A DNA stretch of 15,801 bases from Microcaldota archaeon (GTDB lineage: Archaea > Micrarchaeota > Micrarchaeia > Micrarchaeales > CABMGC01): the NCBI GenBank assembly GCA_028866975.1, contig JAGWHG010000003.1, positions 1 to 15,801 on the forward strand, in the 5' to 3' direction. A program made the translations under genes and the position numbers. Of the stretch, positions 6,476-12,161 are shown piece after piece (positions within the stretch are counted from its first letter, which is position 1; every line of letters starts with the position of its first letter). The notes beneath the pieces are model-generated. The model was not told the DNA's origin. It ran no database searches and saw only the letters and a list, made by a program, of their open reading frames with translations.

Positions 6476-6721
6476 TCACAGGAGAGTCTCCTCCATTACC
6501 TCGACTTCTTTTACGCCCTGAACCTTCCTTAGGGACTCCTCGAGCTTGGTGCTTCCCTGCTCGTCTTCGTAGACGAACTGCACCTTTATCATCTTTATTC
6601 CAAAGGCAATCTCCTCGAGCTGCGTGCCGTTGGGCCTTAGCTGCTCGACTATCCTCTTTCTTACTTCCTCTTCAGAACCTGCGTCCGTGAAGACCTTAAA
6701 AAGAACCGCTACCTTCGCCAT
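6476..6721 (-). CDS. ef1b: Translation elongation factor 1 beta (aEF-1B)
   Basis: 81-residue guanine-nucleotide exchange factor that recharges EF-1 alpha with GTP during translation. The sequence begins MAKVAVLFKVFTDAG, continues with a helix EEVRKRIVEQL, the core IAFGIKMIKVQFVYED and ends GVKEVEVMEETLL, matching the single ferredoxin-like domain of archaeal EF-1 beta in both length and pattern. The start codon overlaps the stop of the zinc-ribbon gene by one base (TAATG), so the two are translationally coupled. This gene pair is common in archaea. Stop TGA. Confidence 0.93.
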   Translation of the reverse strand: MAKVAVLFKVFTDAGSEEEVRKRIVEQLRPNGTQLEEIAFGIKMIKVQFVYEDEQGSTKLEESLRKVQGVKEVEVMEETLL

Positions 6722-6885
6722 TAAGGTCCCTCAAAACCGCACTCCTTGCAGGTGTATTTTACGAAATTCTCCCTGCAGCGGTAATCCCTAACTATGTGGC
6801 CCTTGCCGCAGCTGGGGCACTTGAACTCTACATACTGGTCAGTGAGCCTGCCGCACGAGCTGCACACCTTTCCGGGGGTTACCAT
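6721..6885 (-). CDS. Small zinc-ribbon protein paired with EF-1 beta
   Basis: 54-residue protein with four CxxC knuckles: CSSC, CPSC, then C-x16-CKEC near the C-terminus with an additional YRC in between. This is the archaeal zinc-ribbon RNA-binding family usually encoded next to EF-1 beta and presumed to act in translation. The ATG at 6885 follows GTGAT, a short match to the archaeal Shine-Dalgarno sequence. Its TAA shares the A with the ATG of EF-1 beta. The function is inferred from family and neighbour only. Confidence 0.9.
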   Translation of the reverse strand: MVTPGKVCSSCGRLTDQYVEFKCPSCGKGHIVRDYRCRENFVKYTCKECGFEGP

Positions 6886-6928
6886 ACAATCACGTTTATA
6901 AAATCCGCAACTTACAGGATAAGAAGCG

Positions 6929-6941
6929 TATAATTAATATA
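6929..6941. promoter_or_regulatory. AT-rich bidirectional promoter region, tRNA-Arg and zinc-ribbon/EF-1 beta operon
   Basis: TATAATTAATATA lies about 25-35 nt before the tRNA-Arg on the plus strand and, read on the minus strand, far enough before ATG 6885 to start a short-leader transcript. The symmetric sequence may serve both. Confidence 0.4.
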
Positions 6942-6964
6942 GGCGAAAACCTATAAAAAGCTGT

Positions 6965-7039
6965 GGGCGTGTGGCGCAACTTGGATAGCGCATCGGCTTG
7001 CGGAGCCGGAGGTTGCGGGTTCGAATCCCGTCACGCCCG
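6965..7039 (+). tRNA. tRNA-Arg(GCG)
   Basis: Cloverleaf read by eye: acceptor GGGCGTG / CACGCCC, D stem GCGC / GCGC, anticodon stem TCGGC / GCCGG with loop TTGCGGA, anticodon GCG, variable loop AGGTT, T stem GCGGG / CCCGT with loop TTCGAAT, discriminator G. No intron and no encoded CCA. It reads CGC and CGU codons. Confidence 0.96.
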
Positions 7040-7149
7040 TGCTACAGACTCATTGATGTCTCTGGATTGCTTTAAGGCTGTGCACATGGTAATTTTAGCC
7101 GAGTTCTCAGATTTGCCGCGATAGGGTAGGACGCAAAGCTTAAAACTCT

Positions 7150-7755
7150 TTGTTGCGGATATCCCTCGTGGATAAGGCTAGGGTATTCATAGCCCCGGGG
7201 TATCTCGGCGTACCATCGGGCAGCTATCGCCCATGGCTAAAACAGGAGCTTGAAGCCTTAGATTTCGAAGTCTCCACGCCGATGGTCATCAGTTCTCGTC
7301 TTGAAATCCTCGAGTCGGTGGCACTGCTCTCTGGGGCCGTGGGTAAGCCGGATGAAAACACTTACATCGTAGCACAAAGCGCTGCGGTACCGGTTTTGCT
7401 CAATTACCTGCACGGGCTCGATGAGAAAACCAAAATAGGCGGCTCAATATTAATATCGGGCTTCACAACCAAGATCACCAAGTTCCTCTCAAATTTTTCT
7501 GAAGCGGCGCTTGCCTTAGATTACAACAGAGTAAGAAGAGCGAGCGCAAAATTTGAGATAATACACCATAAGGATGACAATTGGGTTCTGGTCTCAGAAG
7601 CTTATCATTTGAGGAGAAAAATTCCGGAGGCAAAACTTACGATTGTCACCGAACCTTCCAAGGATCCAAGCAACCATTTTGTCTCTGTTGAGAGGCTCCC
7701 ACAGGCCCTGCAGGCGGTATTGAGGATGAACAAAATCAGGGTGCCGACAAGATAG
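7150..7755 (+). CDS. RBBP9/YdeN-like serine hydrolase (alpha/beta fold)
   Basis: About 195-201 residues, the size of RBBP9-type small alpha/beta hydrolases. Pattern: VFIAPGYLGVPSGSYRPWLKQELE (residues 12-35) resembles the family's opening strand and PGW...WLPWLKEEL; then the nucleophile strand TYIVAQSAAV with S77, IGGSILISGF, IIHHKDDNWV with D142/D143 near the acid position, and SNHFVSV with H176. A Ser-Asp-His triad is therefore present. The nucleophile elbow reads AQSAA instead of GxSxG. Substrate unknown. The longest frame begins with TTG 7150; GTG 7168 (MDKARVF) is more likely, since TTAAAA at about 7140 sits 26 nt before it, as for a leaderless message. Ends with TAG. Confidence 0.75.
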   Translation: MLRISLVDKARVFIAPGYLGVPSGSYRPWLKQELEALDFEVSTPMVISSRLEILESVALLSGAVGKPDENTYIVAQSAAVPVLLNYLHGLDEKTKIGGSILISGFTTKITKFLSNFSEAALALDYNRVRRASAKFEIIHHKDDNWVLVSEAYHLRRKIPEAKLTIVTEPSKDPSNHFVSVERLPQALQAVLRMNKIRVPTR

Positions 7756-7803
7756 GGAAATAAATACACAAGGCTCCAAAAGCACTATTGACAGCGCGAT
7801 ACA

Positions 7804-8148
7804 ATGAAATTTCCATTCTTCAATAGCATACCTGTAGAGATAACGCAGGTCAATATAGCCTATAACACCGCGATGCACAGCTTTGGCGGTATGAAGGCGA
7901 AAAAGAAGTTCGTCTACAAGCTTCCTTTCTCAAACACCGAGACAGTCCCGATGCGCGTTCTTAAGATCGAGGTTTCTGCGCCTTTTGTGCTCAAGAAGAT
8001 GAACTATAGCCTACCTGCAGATGTTGAATCCGGTCAGAAAATGGTTTTTGAACTGCGCTGCGAATTCGATGGCAAATTCGCATACAGCGGGCCCATGAAC
8101 ATAAAGCTCAACGCCCTTCCTATAAGCTCGAGGCTCGCAAAGAAATGA
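7804..8148 (+). CDS. Unknown 114-residue protein, beta-rich
   Basis: I do not recognise this family. It starts at ATG 7804 (MKFPFFNSIPVEITQVNIAY). Alternating hydrophobic segments (VEITQVNI, FVYKLPF, VLKIEVSAPF, KMVFELRCEF, MNIKLNALPI) suggest a small beta-sandwich, possibly immunoglobulin-like. There is no convincing signal peptide or membrane helix. Its TGA stop directly abuts the convergent minus-strand frame ending at 8149. It follows the hydrolase by 48 nt and may share its transcript. Confidence 0.6.
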   Translation: MKFPFFNSIPVEITQVNIAYNTAMHSFGGMKAKKKFVYKLPFSNTETVPMRVLKIEVSAPFVLKKMNYSLPADVESGQKMVFELRCEFDGKFAYSGPMNIKLNALPISSRLAKK

Positions 8149-8322
8149 TTACCTCCTGACCACTTCAGTAAGAGGAGATAGAAACTCTCTCTGCTCTTGT
8201 GTCAACCTTATTCCTTGGTTCTTGGCAAAGTTACTCAGTATTTCGGCCCTTTTTAAAGCCCAGGATTTTCGGATCTCGTTGCCTACCTTGTTCTGCTTTC
8301 GCCTCGCCTCATCTTCTTTTTT
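8149..8322 (-). pseudogene. In-frame continuation of the 192-residue gene beyond an amber stop
   Basis: After TAG 8325-8323 the same frame stays open for 57 codons to TAA 8151-8149. The peptide (KKEDEARRKQNKVGNEIRK, then SWALKRAEILSNFAKNQGI, ending LTEVVRR) is charged and helix-like, similar in character to the end of the preceding gene. It finishes exactly where the opposing gene ends, as a natural gene end would. It may be a recently severed C-terminus, a readthrough product, or chance. Confidence 0.4.
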
Positions 8323-8901
8323 CTACTTTGCACTAATTTCCTGATTCTTTTTTTCCCAGAGTCGCCCTAACTTTTGGACCTCCTTCTCAAATTGCCCAAA
8401 TACCTCGAAGAATTCGGGATGCTGTTTCCTGGCTGTCCTTACCCATTCGTTTCCGAATTGGCGTCTGAGTTTTTTCGGAAAGTCGCCAGCGTACTGAAGA
8501 ACTTCCCTTCCCCTGTCAGTGTATATCGAAAATCCCTCATCCTTCCCGCGCACTGCAAATATCAGGTCTAGGGCCGCAGAATCAAGAATCATCCAACTGT
8601 CGTTGGGCATTTTCCTGTAAAGTTTCTTTACGTACTCATTCATGCCCGGCAACTGGTTTTCTGTCCTGTTTGTTGGTGTAAGCATTGCGCGTATAAGTTT
8701 TGGTATGACTTTATCTGGAGTTTCACCGTCTCCGATAACAACCCTTGGAAATTCCGCTCCGGCAGATGAGACGTAAGAATAATAGGCAAGCGCCACATCC
8801 TTTATCTTGTATTTTGGATTTAGCTCTTTTACAAGGCCTATGTACTTCCTTTTTTCAGCCTGCTTTTCAGTCTTGAGCTGCTGCATTAGCTTAGAGTCCA
8901 T
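8323..8901 (-). CDS. Unknown 192-residue soluble protein, probably truncated by an amber codon
   Basis: I do not recognise the family. The protein begins MDSKLMQQLKTEKQAEKRKY and is basic, mostly alpha-helical and without membrane segments. Visible blocks are IKDVALAYYSYVSSAGAEF, PNDSWMILDSAALDLIFAV, FSIYTDRGREVLQYAGDF and a charged C-terminal helix ending KKNQEISAK. Start ATG 8901 is about 25 nt after a TATA box (8924-8932), as for a leaderless message. The frame ends in TAG but stays open for 57 further codons, suggesting an original product of about 250 residues. The gene and its surroundings look AT-richer than ftsZ or the helicase gene, hinting at accessory origin. Confidence 0.65.
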   Translation of the reverse strand: MDSKLMQQLKTEKQAEKRKYIGLVKELNPKYKIKDVALAYYSYVSSAGAEFPRVVIGDGETPDKVIPKLIRAMLTPTNRTENQLPGMNEYVKKLYRKMPNDSWMILDSAALDLIFAVRGKDEGFSIYTDRGREVLQYAGDFPKKLRRQFGNEWVRTARKQHPEFFEVFGQFEKEVQKLGRLWEKKNQEISAK

Positions 8902-8923
8902 AGATTACACTGCAGTTTGCCCG

Positions 8924-8932
8924 TATATATCT
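8924..8932 (-). promoter_or_regulatory. TATA box of the 192-residue gene
   Basis: Minus strand reads TAGATATATACGG, about 25 nt before ATG 8901, the spacing expected for a leaderless archaeal transcript. Confidence 0.5.
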
Positions 8933-9137
8933 ATTTTGTATGACTTTGTTTTAGAAGGAACAGAACTGCCTGTCAAGGAGGGCAAACAAGTAAGGCTATC
9001 TGATTTCCTTTTTAAGTATCGCAGCCATTATTGGCCAGGCGCTTTCAAGAGTCCTCTGACCATATGCCATCGAACAGTATGAGAGCGTGCTATTTTTTAT
9101 AAGGAACTTTGCATTTGTGTCCATTAGAATCAGAATT

Positions 9138-9168
9138 TAAAAGAAAATGGGGCGTTTTGCAGCCCCCA
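9138..9168 (-). terminator. Hairpin plus T-rich tail after the 74-residue gene
   Basis: On the minus strand GGGGC and GCCCC form a 5-bp stem around an 8-nt loop, followed by ATTTTCTTTT, a few bases after the TAA at 9175. Confidence 0.5.
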
Positions 9169-9174
9169 CAAAAT

Positions 9175-9399
9175 TTATCTCCTGCCTCTCCTGTTCATCT
9201 TCGCGCGAGCGACATATCCGCCCTTGTCGATGAAGTACAGGTAGCCCTGCGCCCTTGAGATCTTCTCCGATCCGACCTTGCCCTTTCTGCCCCTAGAGTT
9301 GGTCTTCATCGGCGTCCTCCATACGTATCCGTCCTTTCCGAGGAAATACAGATACCCGTCTTCCCTGCTTATTTTTTCACGTCCTACTCTTTCTGCCAT
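9175..9399 (-). CDS. 74-residue tandem-repeat protein of unknown function
   Basis: Two 28-residue units, residues 5-32 and 42-69, with period 37. Unit 1 starts VGREKISREDGYLYFLGKDG, unit 2 VGSEKISRAQGYLYFIDKGG; both continue with YV.R...M. Eighteen of 28 positions are identical. A basic linker (NSRGRKGK) joins them, and the tail is Arg-rich (RRGRR). The overall charge is strongly positive, so nucleic-acid binding is plausible but unproven. Each unit looks like two or three short beta strands (GYLYF, GYV). ATG 9399 has GGTGA just upstream as a good Shine-Dalgarno site, and a TATA-like stretch (9431-9445) precedes it. Stop TAA. I do not know a named family. Confidence 0.78.
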   Translation of the reverse strand: MAERVGREKISREDGYLYFLGKDGYVWRTPMKTNSRGRKGKVGSEKISRAQGYLYFIDKGGYVARAKMNRRGRR

Positions 9400-9430
9400 T
9401 ATTTCACCCTTGCTTTACTCTCGAAGTATA

Positions 9431-9445
9431 CATTTATATATTTAA
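9431..9445 (-). promoter_or_regulatory. TATA-like stretch before the 74-residue gene
   Basis: Minus strand reads TTAAATATATAAATG. Initiation would fall near 9410-9415, leaving a short leader that includes GGTGA before ATG 9399. The near-symmetric sequence could also fire to the right. Confidence 0.4.
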
Positions 9446-9528
9446 CGACGGAGATTCGACAACAAACTATATGTTTGACCTCGATTTTTTGCGCGATTTT
9501 CGCCATTTTTGGGGCTGTGCGAAGAACA

Positions 9529-9538
9529 TATTAAAATG
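9529..9538 (+). promoter_or_regulatory. TATA-like box of the PAC2 gene
   Basis: ATATTAAAAT lies about 28-30 nt before ATG 9564, consistent with a leaderless or short-leader transcript from that start rather than from the upstream ATG 9471. Confidence 0.4.
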
Positions 9539-9563
9539 TTTGTTGAGGAATCTAATTGATTGC

Positions 9564-10298
9564 ATGATCGAGATAAAGCTGTTCAAGGACGCTAAACTGA
9601 AAGGCTACACCCTGCTGGAAGGGTTCCCGGGCGCAGGGCTTGTGGGCCCGATGGCCAACAGCTACATCATAGAGAAGCTGCAGATGCAGTACATCGGCCA
9701 CATAGAGAGCGACGCTTTCCCGCCGATAGCTGCGGTGCACGACGGCATGGCGATGTTCCCGGTCAGGATATACAAGGACGACAAGTACAGGCTCATCGTA
9801 ATAATGTCGGAGTTCTCGATACCTGCAACGATGATATACGAGCTCTCCCAGGAGCTGCTGGCATTCATACGCAAGCAGGGAATAGAGAAGGTCGTCTCGA
9901 TAGGCGGCATGCCGACGCTCAAGCCGATCAATGCGGCTTACGGAATTGCAACGACCAAAGAGCTAAACGATAAGATAAAGAGCGCGAAGATAAACATGAT
10001 AAGCGAGGGAGTCGTTGCCGGAGTTAGCGCAATACTTCTTGCGAACGGCCCGGAATACAACATTCCGATAGTCGACCTCTTAGTGCAGGTTGACCCGACA
10101 ATCATGGACCCAAAGTATGCGATAACCGCAATAACCAACCTCAAGAAGATAATCAACATCAATGTCAGCACCGACGAGCTGGAGAAGGAGGCGAAGGTGA
10201 TCGAGGCAAAGGTTCGGGACATTATGAAGAAGGCGCGCGACTCTCATGAGAGCTACAAGAATGCTACCGAGGCTGCGGGCCCTTCGATGTACGCGTAA
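9564..10298 (+). CDS. PAC2-family protein (archaeal proteasome-assembly-chaperone-like)
   Basis: 244 residues from ATG 9564 (MIEIKLFKD). The frame is open to an ATG at 9471, but those 31 residues are atypical and a TATA-like box lies in between, so the internal start is preferred. Family marks are the N-terminal GYTLLEGFPGAGLVGPMA, the AFPPIAAVHDG segment, IVIMSEFSIPATMIYELSQ, and the VVSIGGMPT motif near the middle; a charged helix follows at the C-terminus. These match the PAC2 (DUF75) superfamily, whose archaeal members include the proteasome assembly factors PbaA and PbaB. A proteasome-linked role is therefore inferred from the family, not shown here. tRNA-Leu begins 3 nt after the TAA. 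Confidence 0.88.
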   Translation: MIEIKLFKDAKLKGYTLLEGFPGAGLVGPMANSYIIEKLQMQYIGHIESDAFPPIAAVHDGMAMFPVRIYKDDKYRLIVIMSEFSIPATMIYELSQELLAFIRKQGIEKVVSIGGMPTLKPINAAYGIATTKELNDKIKSAKINMISEGVVAGVSAILLANGPEYNIPIVDLLVQVDPTIMDPKYAITAITNLKKIININVSTDELEKEAKVIEAKVRDIMKKARDSHESYKNATEAAGPSMYA

Positions 10299-10301
10299 GC
10301 T

Positions 10302-10409
10302 GCAGGGGTTGCAGAGTCTGGTCTGGCTGGCAGAAAGCCACAGAAAAATGCGCAGGACTTAAGATCCTGTGGCCTAGCGCCTTCGAGAGTTCAAATCTCT
10401 CCCCCTGCA
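10302..10409 (+). tRNA. tRNA-Leu(TAA) with a D-loop intron
   Basis: Acceptor GCAGGGG / CCCCTGC, D stem GCAG / ATGC, anticodon stem CAGGA / TCCTG with loop CTTAAGA (anticodon TAA), long variable arm, T stem GAGAG / CTCTC with loop TTCAAAT, discriminator A, no CCA. The gene is 108 nt, over 20 nt too long, and all the excess is in the D-loop. Removing 10323-10346 leaves an 84-nt tRNA with a normal D-loop AGTCTGGTA (G18 G19, A21). Confidence 0.93.
10323..10346 (+). other. Proposed 24-nt tRNA intron, position 20/21, bulge-helix-bulge
   Basis: Central 4-bp helix TCTG (10317-10320) with CAGA (10341-10344); 3-nt bulges GTC (10321-10323) and AAA (10345-10347); inner stem TGGCT / AGCCA with a 7-nt loop. 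Cutting after the second base of each bulge removes exactly 24 nt and restores A21. This is the archaeal splicing-endonuclease substrate shape at a non-canonical site. The outer helix would be the D stem, separated by two unpaired bases on the 5' side. Confidence 0.8.
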
Positions 10410-10481
10410 CATAAAACTTCTCTTGTGTACTATATCCGGGCCCAGCTAGGGGCAAATTCTTGAACTCGCCTTTTGGAAGAT

Positions 10482-10673
10482 TTAGAGTTTCTTGACGTTC
10501 TTTGCGCGAAGCCCTCTTTCTCCAGTCTCGACCTCGTATTCGACCAAATCTCCGACTGCAAGAGCCGCACCGCCAGCTACTGCTGTCTTGTGCACATACA
10601 CGTCCTTCCCGTCATCGCCGGTTATGAAACCAAAACCGCGCGCAGCATCGAACATCTTTACTTTTCCATTCAT
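10482..10673 (-). CDS. Cold-shock-domain RNA-binding protein
   Basis: 63-residue OB-fold protein. It starts MNGKVKMFDAARGFGFI, containing the RNP-1 type motif (RGFGFI), then DVYVHKTAV as RNP-2, then a glycine/alanine loop and VEYEVETGERGLRAKNVKKL. Length and motif order match bacterial CspA-type proteins, which bind single-stranded RNA and remove secondary structure. Such proteins are patchy in archaea and are often considered acquired from bacteria. Upstream lie AAAGGTAAT as a ribosome site and an 8-bp inverted repeat (10679-10708), suggesting regulation. Stop TAA. Confidence 0.93.
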   Translation of the reverse strand: MNGKVKMFDAARGFGFITGDDGKDVYVHKTAVAGGAALAVGDLVEYEVETGERGLRAKNVKKL

Positions 10674-10678
10674 TAGAT

Positions 10679-10708
10679 TACCTTTCGTTCTTTTCTATTT
10701 GAAAGGTA
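10679..10708 (-). promoter_or_regulatory. 8-bp inverted repeat at the cold-shock gene start
   Basis: TACCTTTC and GAAAGGTA flank a 14-nt spacer. On the minus strand the arm nearest the gene contains the ribosome site GAAAGGTA, 5 nt before ATG 10673. A TATA element (ATTATAAA, about 10712-10719) lies just upstream. It could be an RNA hairpin hiding the ribosome site, or an operator across the transcription start. Confidence 0.55.
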
Positions 10709-10815
10709 GAGTTTATAATGTGCTACCACAGGGCGACATTGGAGCCCAAACCCGGCCCCCCTTGCACAAATCTGCAGAGAAGCTTGCACATCCAGACAGA
10801 GTCCATTTATTGCCC

Positions 10816-11700
10816 CTAAGCCGCTATGATATATGTGGCGATCAGTATCAAGGCTATTGCGCAGAGCTTGATTGCGATGTGCGTCCCTTTTATTTCTTCC
10901 TTTAGCAGCGCCGGGTACATGGCGCTGACTATGACTGCGAAGATCAGCAGGAAAAGCGGCTGTAGCGAAGAGAGGGCATTTACCAGCGCGATGGGGCCGG
11001 ATACTGCGGCAAGTACGTAGAGCAGGTTGCCAAATGCCGTCATCCCCTCCTTGGTGACTAGGACGACCGTGCCCTTCCTGTTAGTAGTGAGCATGTTGAC
11101 CACCCTTGCGCGGTTTTTTACCAGCAGCGGCAGCAGCACGATCCCATAGCCGAGCGTTACGTAGATGAATGCAGAGAGATAATCGGTGAACCCGAGCACA
11201 TACTTGAGCATGACGACGGAGATCGCTGCGGTTAGGCTCGCGAGTATCATTATTGACATCGCCTTGCTCAGCCTGAGCCGATGCTTTATCTTTATGCCGA
11301 GAAGGAAGACCCCTATCACCATCAGGCCTATGCCAAGGTATGTCGAGGGCGTGAAGACCTCCCCCAGCACCGCGCCGGCTATTATTGCGATGAATGCGGT
11401 GTCTAGATACCAGACAGGTAGGACGCTTGATATCTCATCTAGCTTGGCGGCATCGTAGTAGAGGAATATCGAGACCGCCTCAAGTGCGCCGGCCAGAAGC
11501 GCTATTAGCAGGATGGTGGAGGGAATCTGCGCTATGCCATGGATCCCGAGCACTATGAAGGCAAGTATCACCTGTATGAAAAGGGAGAGCTCGTTTAGCG
11601 ATGCGCTCCTGACGAGCTTGGTGAGCGCATATTTGTCCAAGATGTTGGTGAGCGCCCATATCGCAGCTACGACTATGGCGATTGTTTCCCAGAGGACCAT
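10816..11700 (-). CDS. EamA/DMT-family membrane transporter
   Basis: 294-residue integral membrane protein with about ten hydrophobic helices in two similar halves, the plan of drug/metabolite transporters of the EamA family. The first half starts LWETIAIVVAAIWALTNIL and contains LPVWYLDTAFIAIIAGAVLGE, the usual loop-helix with a Gly-Glu end. The second half starts near ILASLTAAISVVMLKY, has GPIALVNALSSLQPLFLLIF and ends in a helix (ALILIATYIIAA). The substrate cannot be told from the sequence. ATG 11700 lies about 25-30 nt after an AT-rich box (11721-11736), consistent with a leaderless message. Stop TAG. Confidence 0.88.
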   Translation of the reverse strand: MVLWETIAIVVAAIWALTNILDKYALTKLVRSASLNELSLFIQVILAFIVLGIHGIAQIPSTILLIALLAGALEAVSIFLYYDAAKLDEISSVLPVWYLDTAFIAIIAGAVLGEVFTPSTYLGIGLMVIGVFLLGIKIKHRLRLSKAMSIMILASLTAAISVVMLKYVLGFTDYLSAFIYVTLGYGIVLLPLLVKNRARVVNMLTTNRKGTVVLVTKEGMTAFGNLLYVLAAVSGPIALVNALSSLQPLFLLIFAVIVSAMYPALLKEEIKGTHIAIKLCAIALILIATYIIAA

Positions 11701-11720
11701 AAGTAGATATCGAGGATATG

Positions 11721-11736
11721 GTTAATAATATATTTG
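11721..11736. promoter_or_regulatory. Bidirectional TATA region, EamA gene and tRNA-Thr
   Basis: TTAATAATATATTTGG lies 20-35 nt before tRNA-Thr on the plus strand and about 25-30 nt before ATG 11700 on the minus strand, well placed for both. Confidence 0.45.
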
Positions 11737-11753
11737 GGACAAGATTATCTTGC

Positions 11754-11825
11754 GCCTCTGTAGCTCAGTGGTAGAGCGCGTGCATGGTAAGCACGAGGTC
11801 GCGAGTCCAATTCTCGCCGGAGGCT
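11754..11825 (+). tRNA. tRNA-Thr(GGT)
   Basis: Acceptor GCCTCTG / CGGAGGC (one T-G wobble), D stem GCTC / GAGC, anticodon stem CGTGC / GCACG with loop ATGGTAA (anticodon GGT), variable loop AGGTC, T stem GCGAG / CTCGC with loop TCCAATT, discriminator T, no CCA. The T-loop has C at position 55, where U (pseudouridine) is nearly universal. A T-run directly after the gene (11825-11829) may terminate it. Confidence 0.93.
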
Positions 11826-11850
11826 TTTTCGGTTTCTCGTACAAAAAACA

Positions 11851-11858
11851 TTTAAAAG
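11851..11858 (+). promoter_or_regulatory. TATA box of the 78-residue basic protein gene
   Basis: TTTAAAAG lies 22-29 nt before ATG 11880, the spacing of a leaderless archaeal transcript. Confidence 0.45.
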
Positions 11859-11879
11859 TTAAGGAGCAAGCCATATTTC

Positions 11880-12116
11880 ATGGCTAGGAAAAACCCCAGT
11901 GCCACTGAAAAGATACTAAAGGAGAGCGAGATAATCTACGCCGGCAGGTACGCCCTTGTGAGCAATGCCCTTAGGGACAAGAAGAGCAGGCGAAAGAGGA
12001 TTGCAAGGGCGCTCAACAAGGCATTAGGGCAGGCCAGGCGCGACTATAGGGTGGCTGACACATTTAGGCGAACGCTTGGGCGAGTGCTTCCAGAATTTGC
12101 AAGCAAAGCTAAGTAA
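11880..12116 (+). CDS. Small basic protein of unknown function
   Basis: 78 residues, strongly basic and helical, no membrane segment: it starts MARKNPSATEKILKESEII, has a lysine/arginine cluster (RDKKSRRKRIARALNK) and continues LGQARRDYRVADTFRRTL. The charge and size would suit a ribosome- or nucleic-acid-associated protein, but I recognise no ribosomal protein or histone pattern in it. It lies 54 nt after tRNA-Thr and has its own TATA-like box. Stop TAA, convergent with the helicase gene. Confidence 0.7.
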   Translation: MARKNPSATEKILKESEIIYAGRYALVSNALRDKKSRRKRIARALNKALGQARRDYRVADTFRRTLGRVLPEFASKAK

Positions 12117-12161
12117 TTCGTAAATAAGGCTCAGATCCGGCTTGGGCGATGTTCGCATGTA

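Larger units (their letters stand above)
8902..9174. other. Gap between two minus-strand genes; one weak small frame
   Basis: 273 bp. It holds the promoter of the 192-residue gene (TATATA around 8924-8932) and the terminator of the 74-residue gene (9138-9168). A plus-strand frame from TTG 8936 to TGA 9082 could give 48 residues (MYDFVLEGTELPVKEGKQ, ending CHRTV) with a protein-like composition, but it has no ribosome site or clear promoter. No RNA gene was recognised. Confidence 0.4.

Noticed and set aside
8323..8325. Amber codon read as pyrrolysine
   Set aside because: TAG ends several normal genes in the window and no pyl genes are present; a mutation or readthrough is simpler. Kept only as a finding.
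9471..9563. Upstream ATG 9471 as start of the PAC2 protein
   Set aside because: The 31 extra residues are Phe/Cys/Arg-rich and unlike the family; a TATA-like box lies between the two starts.
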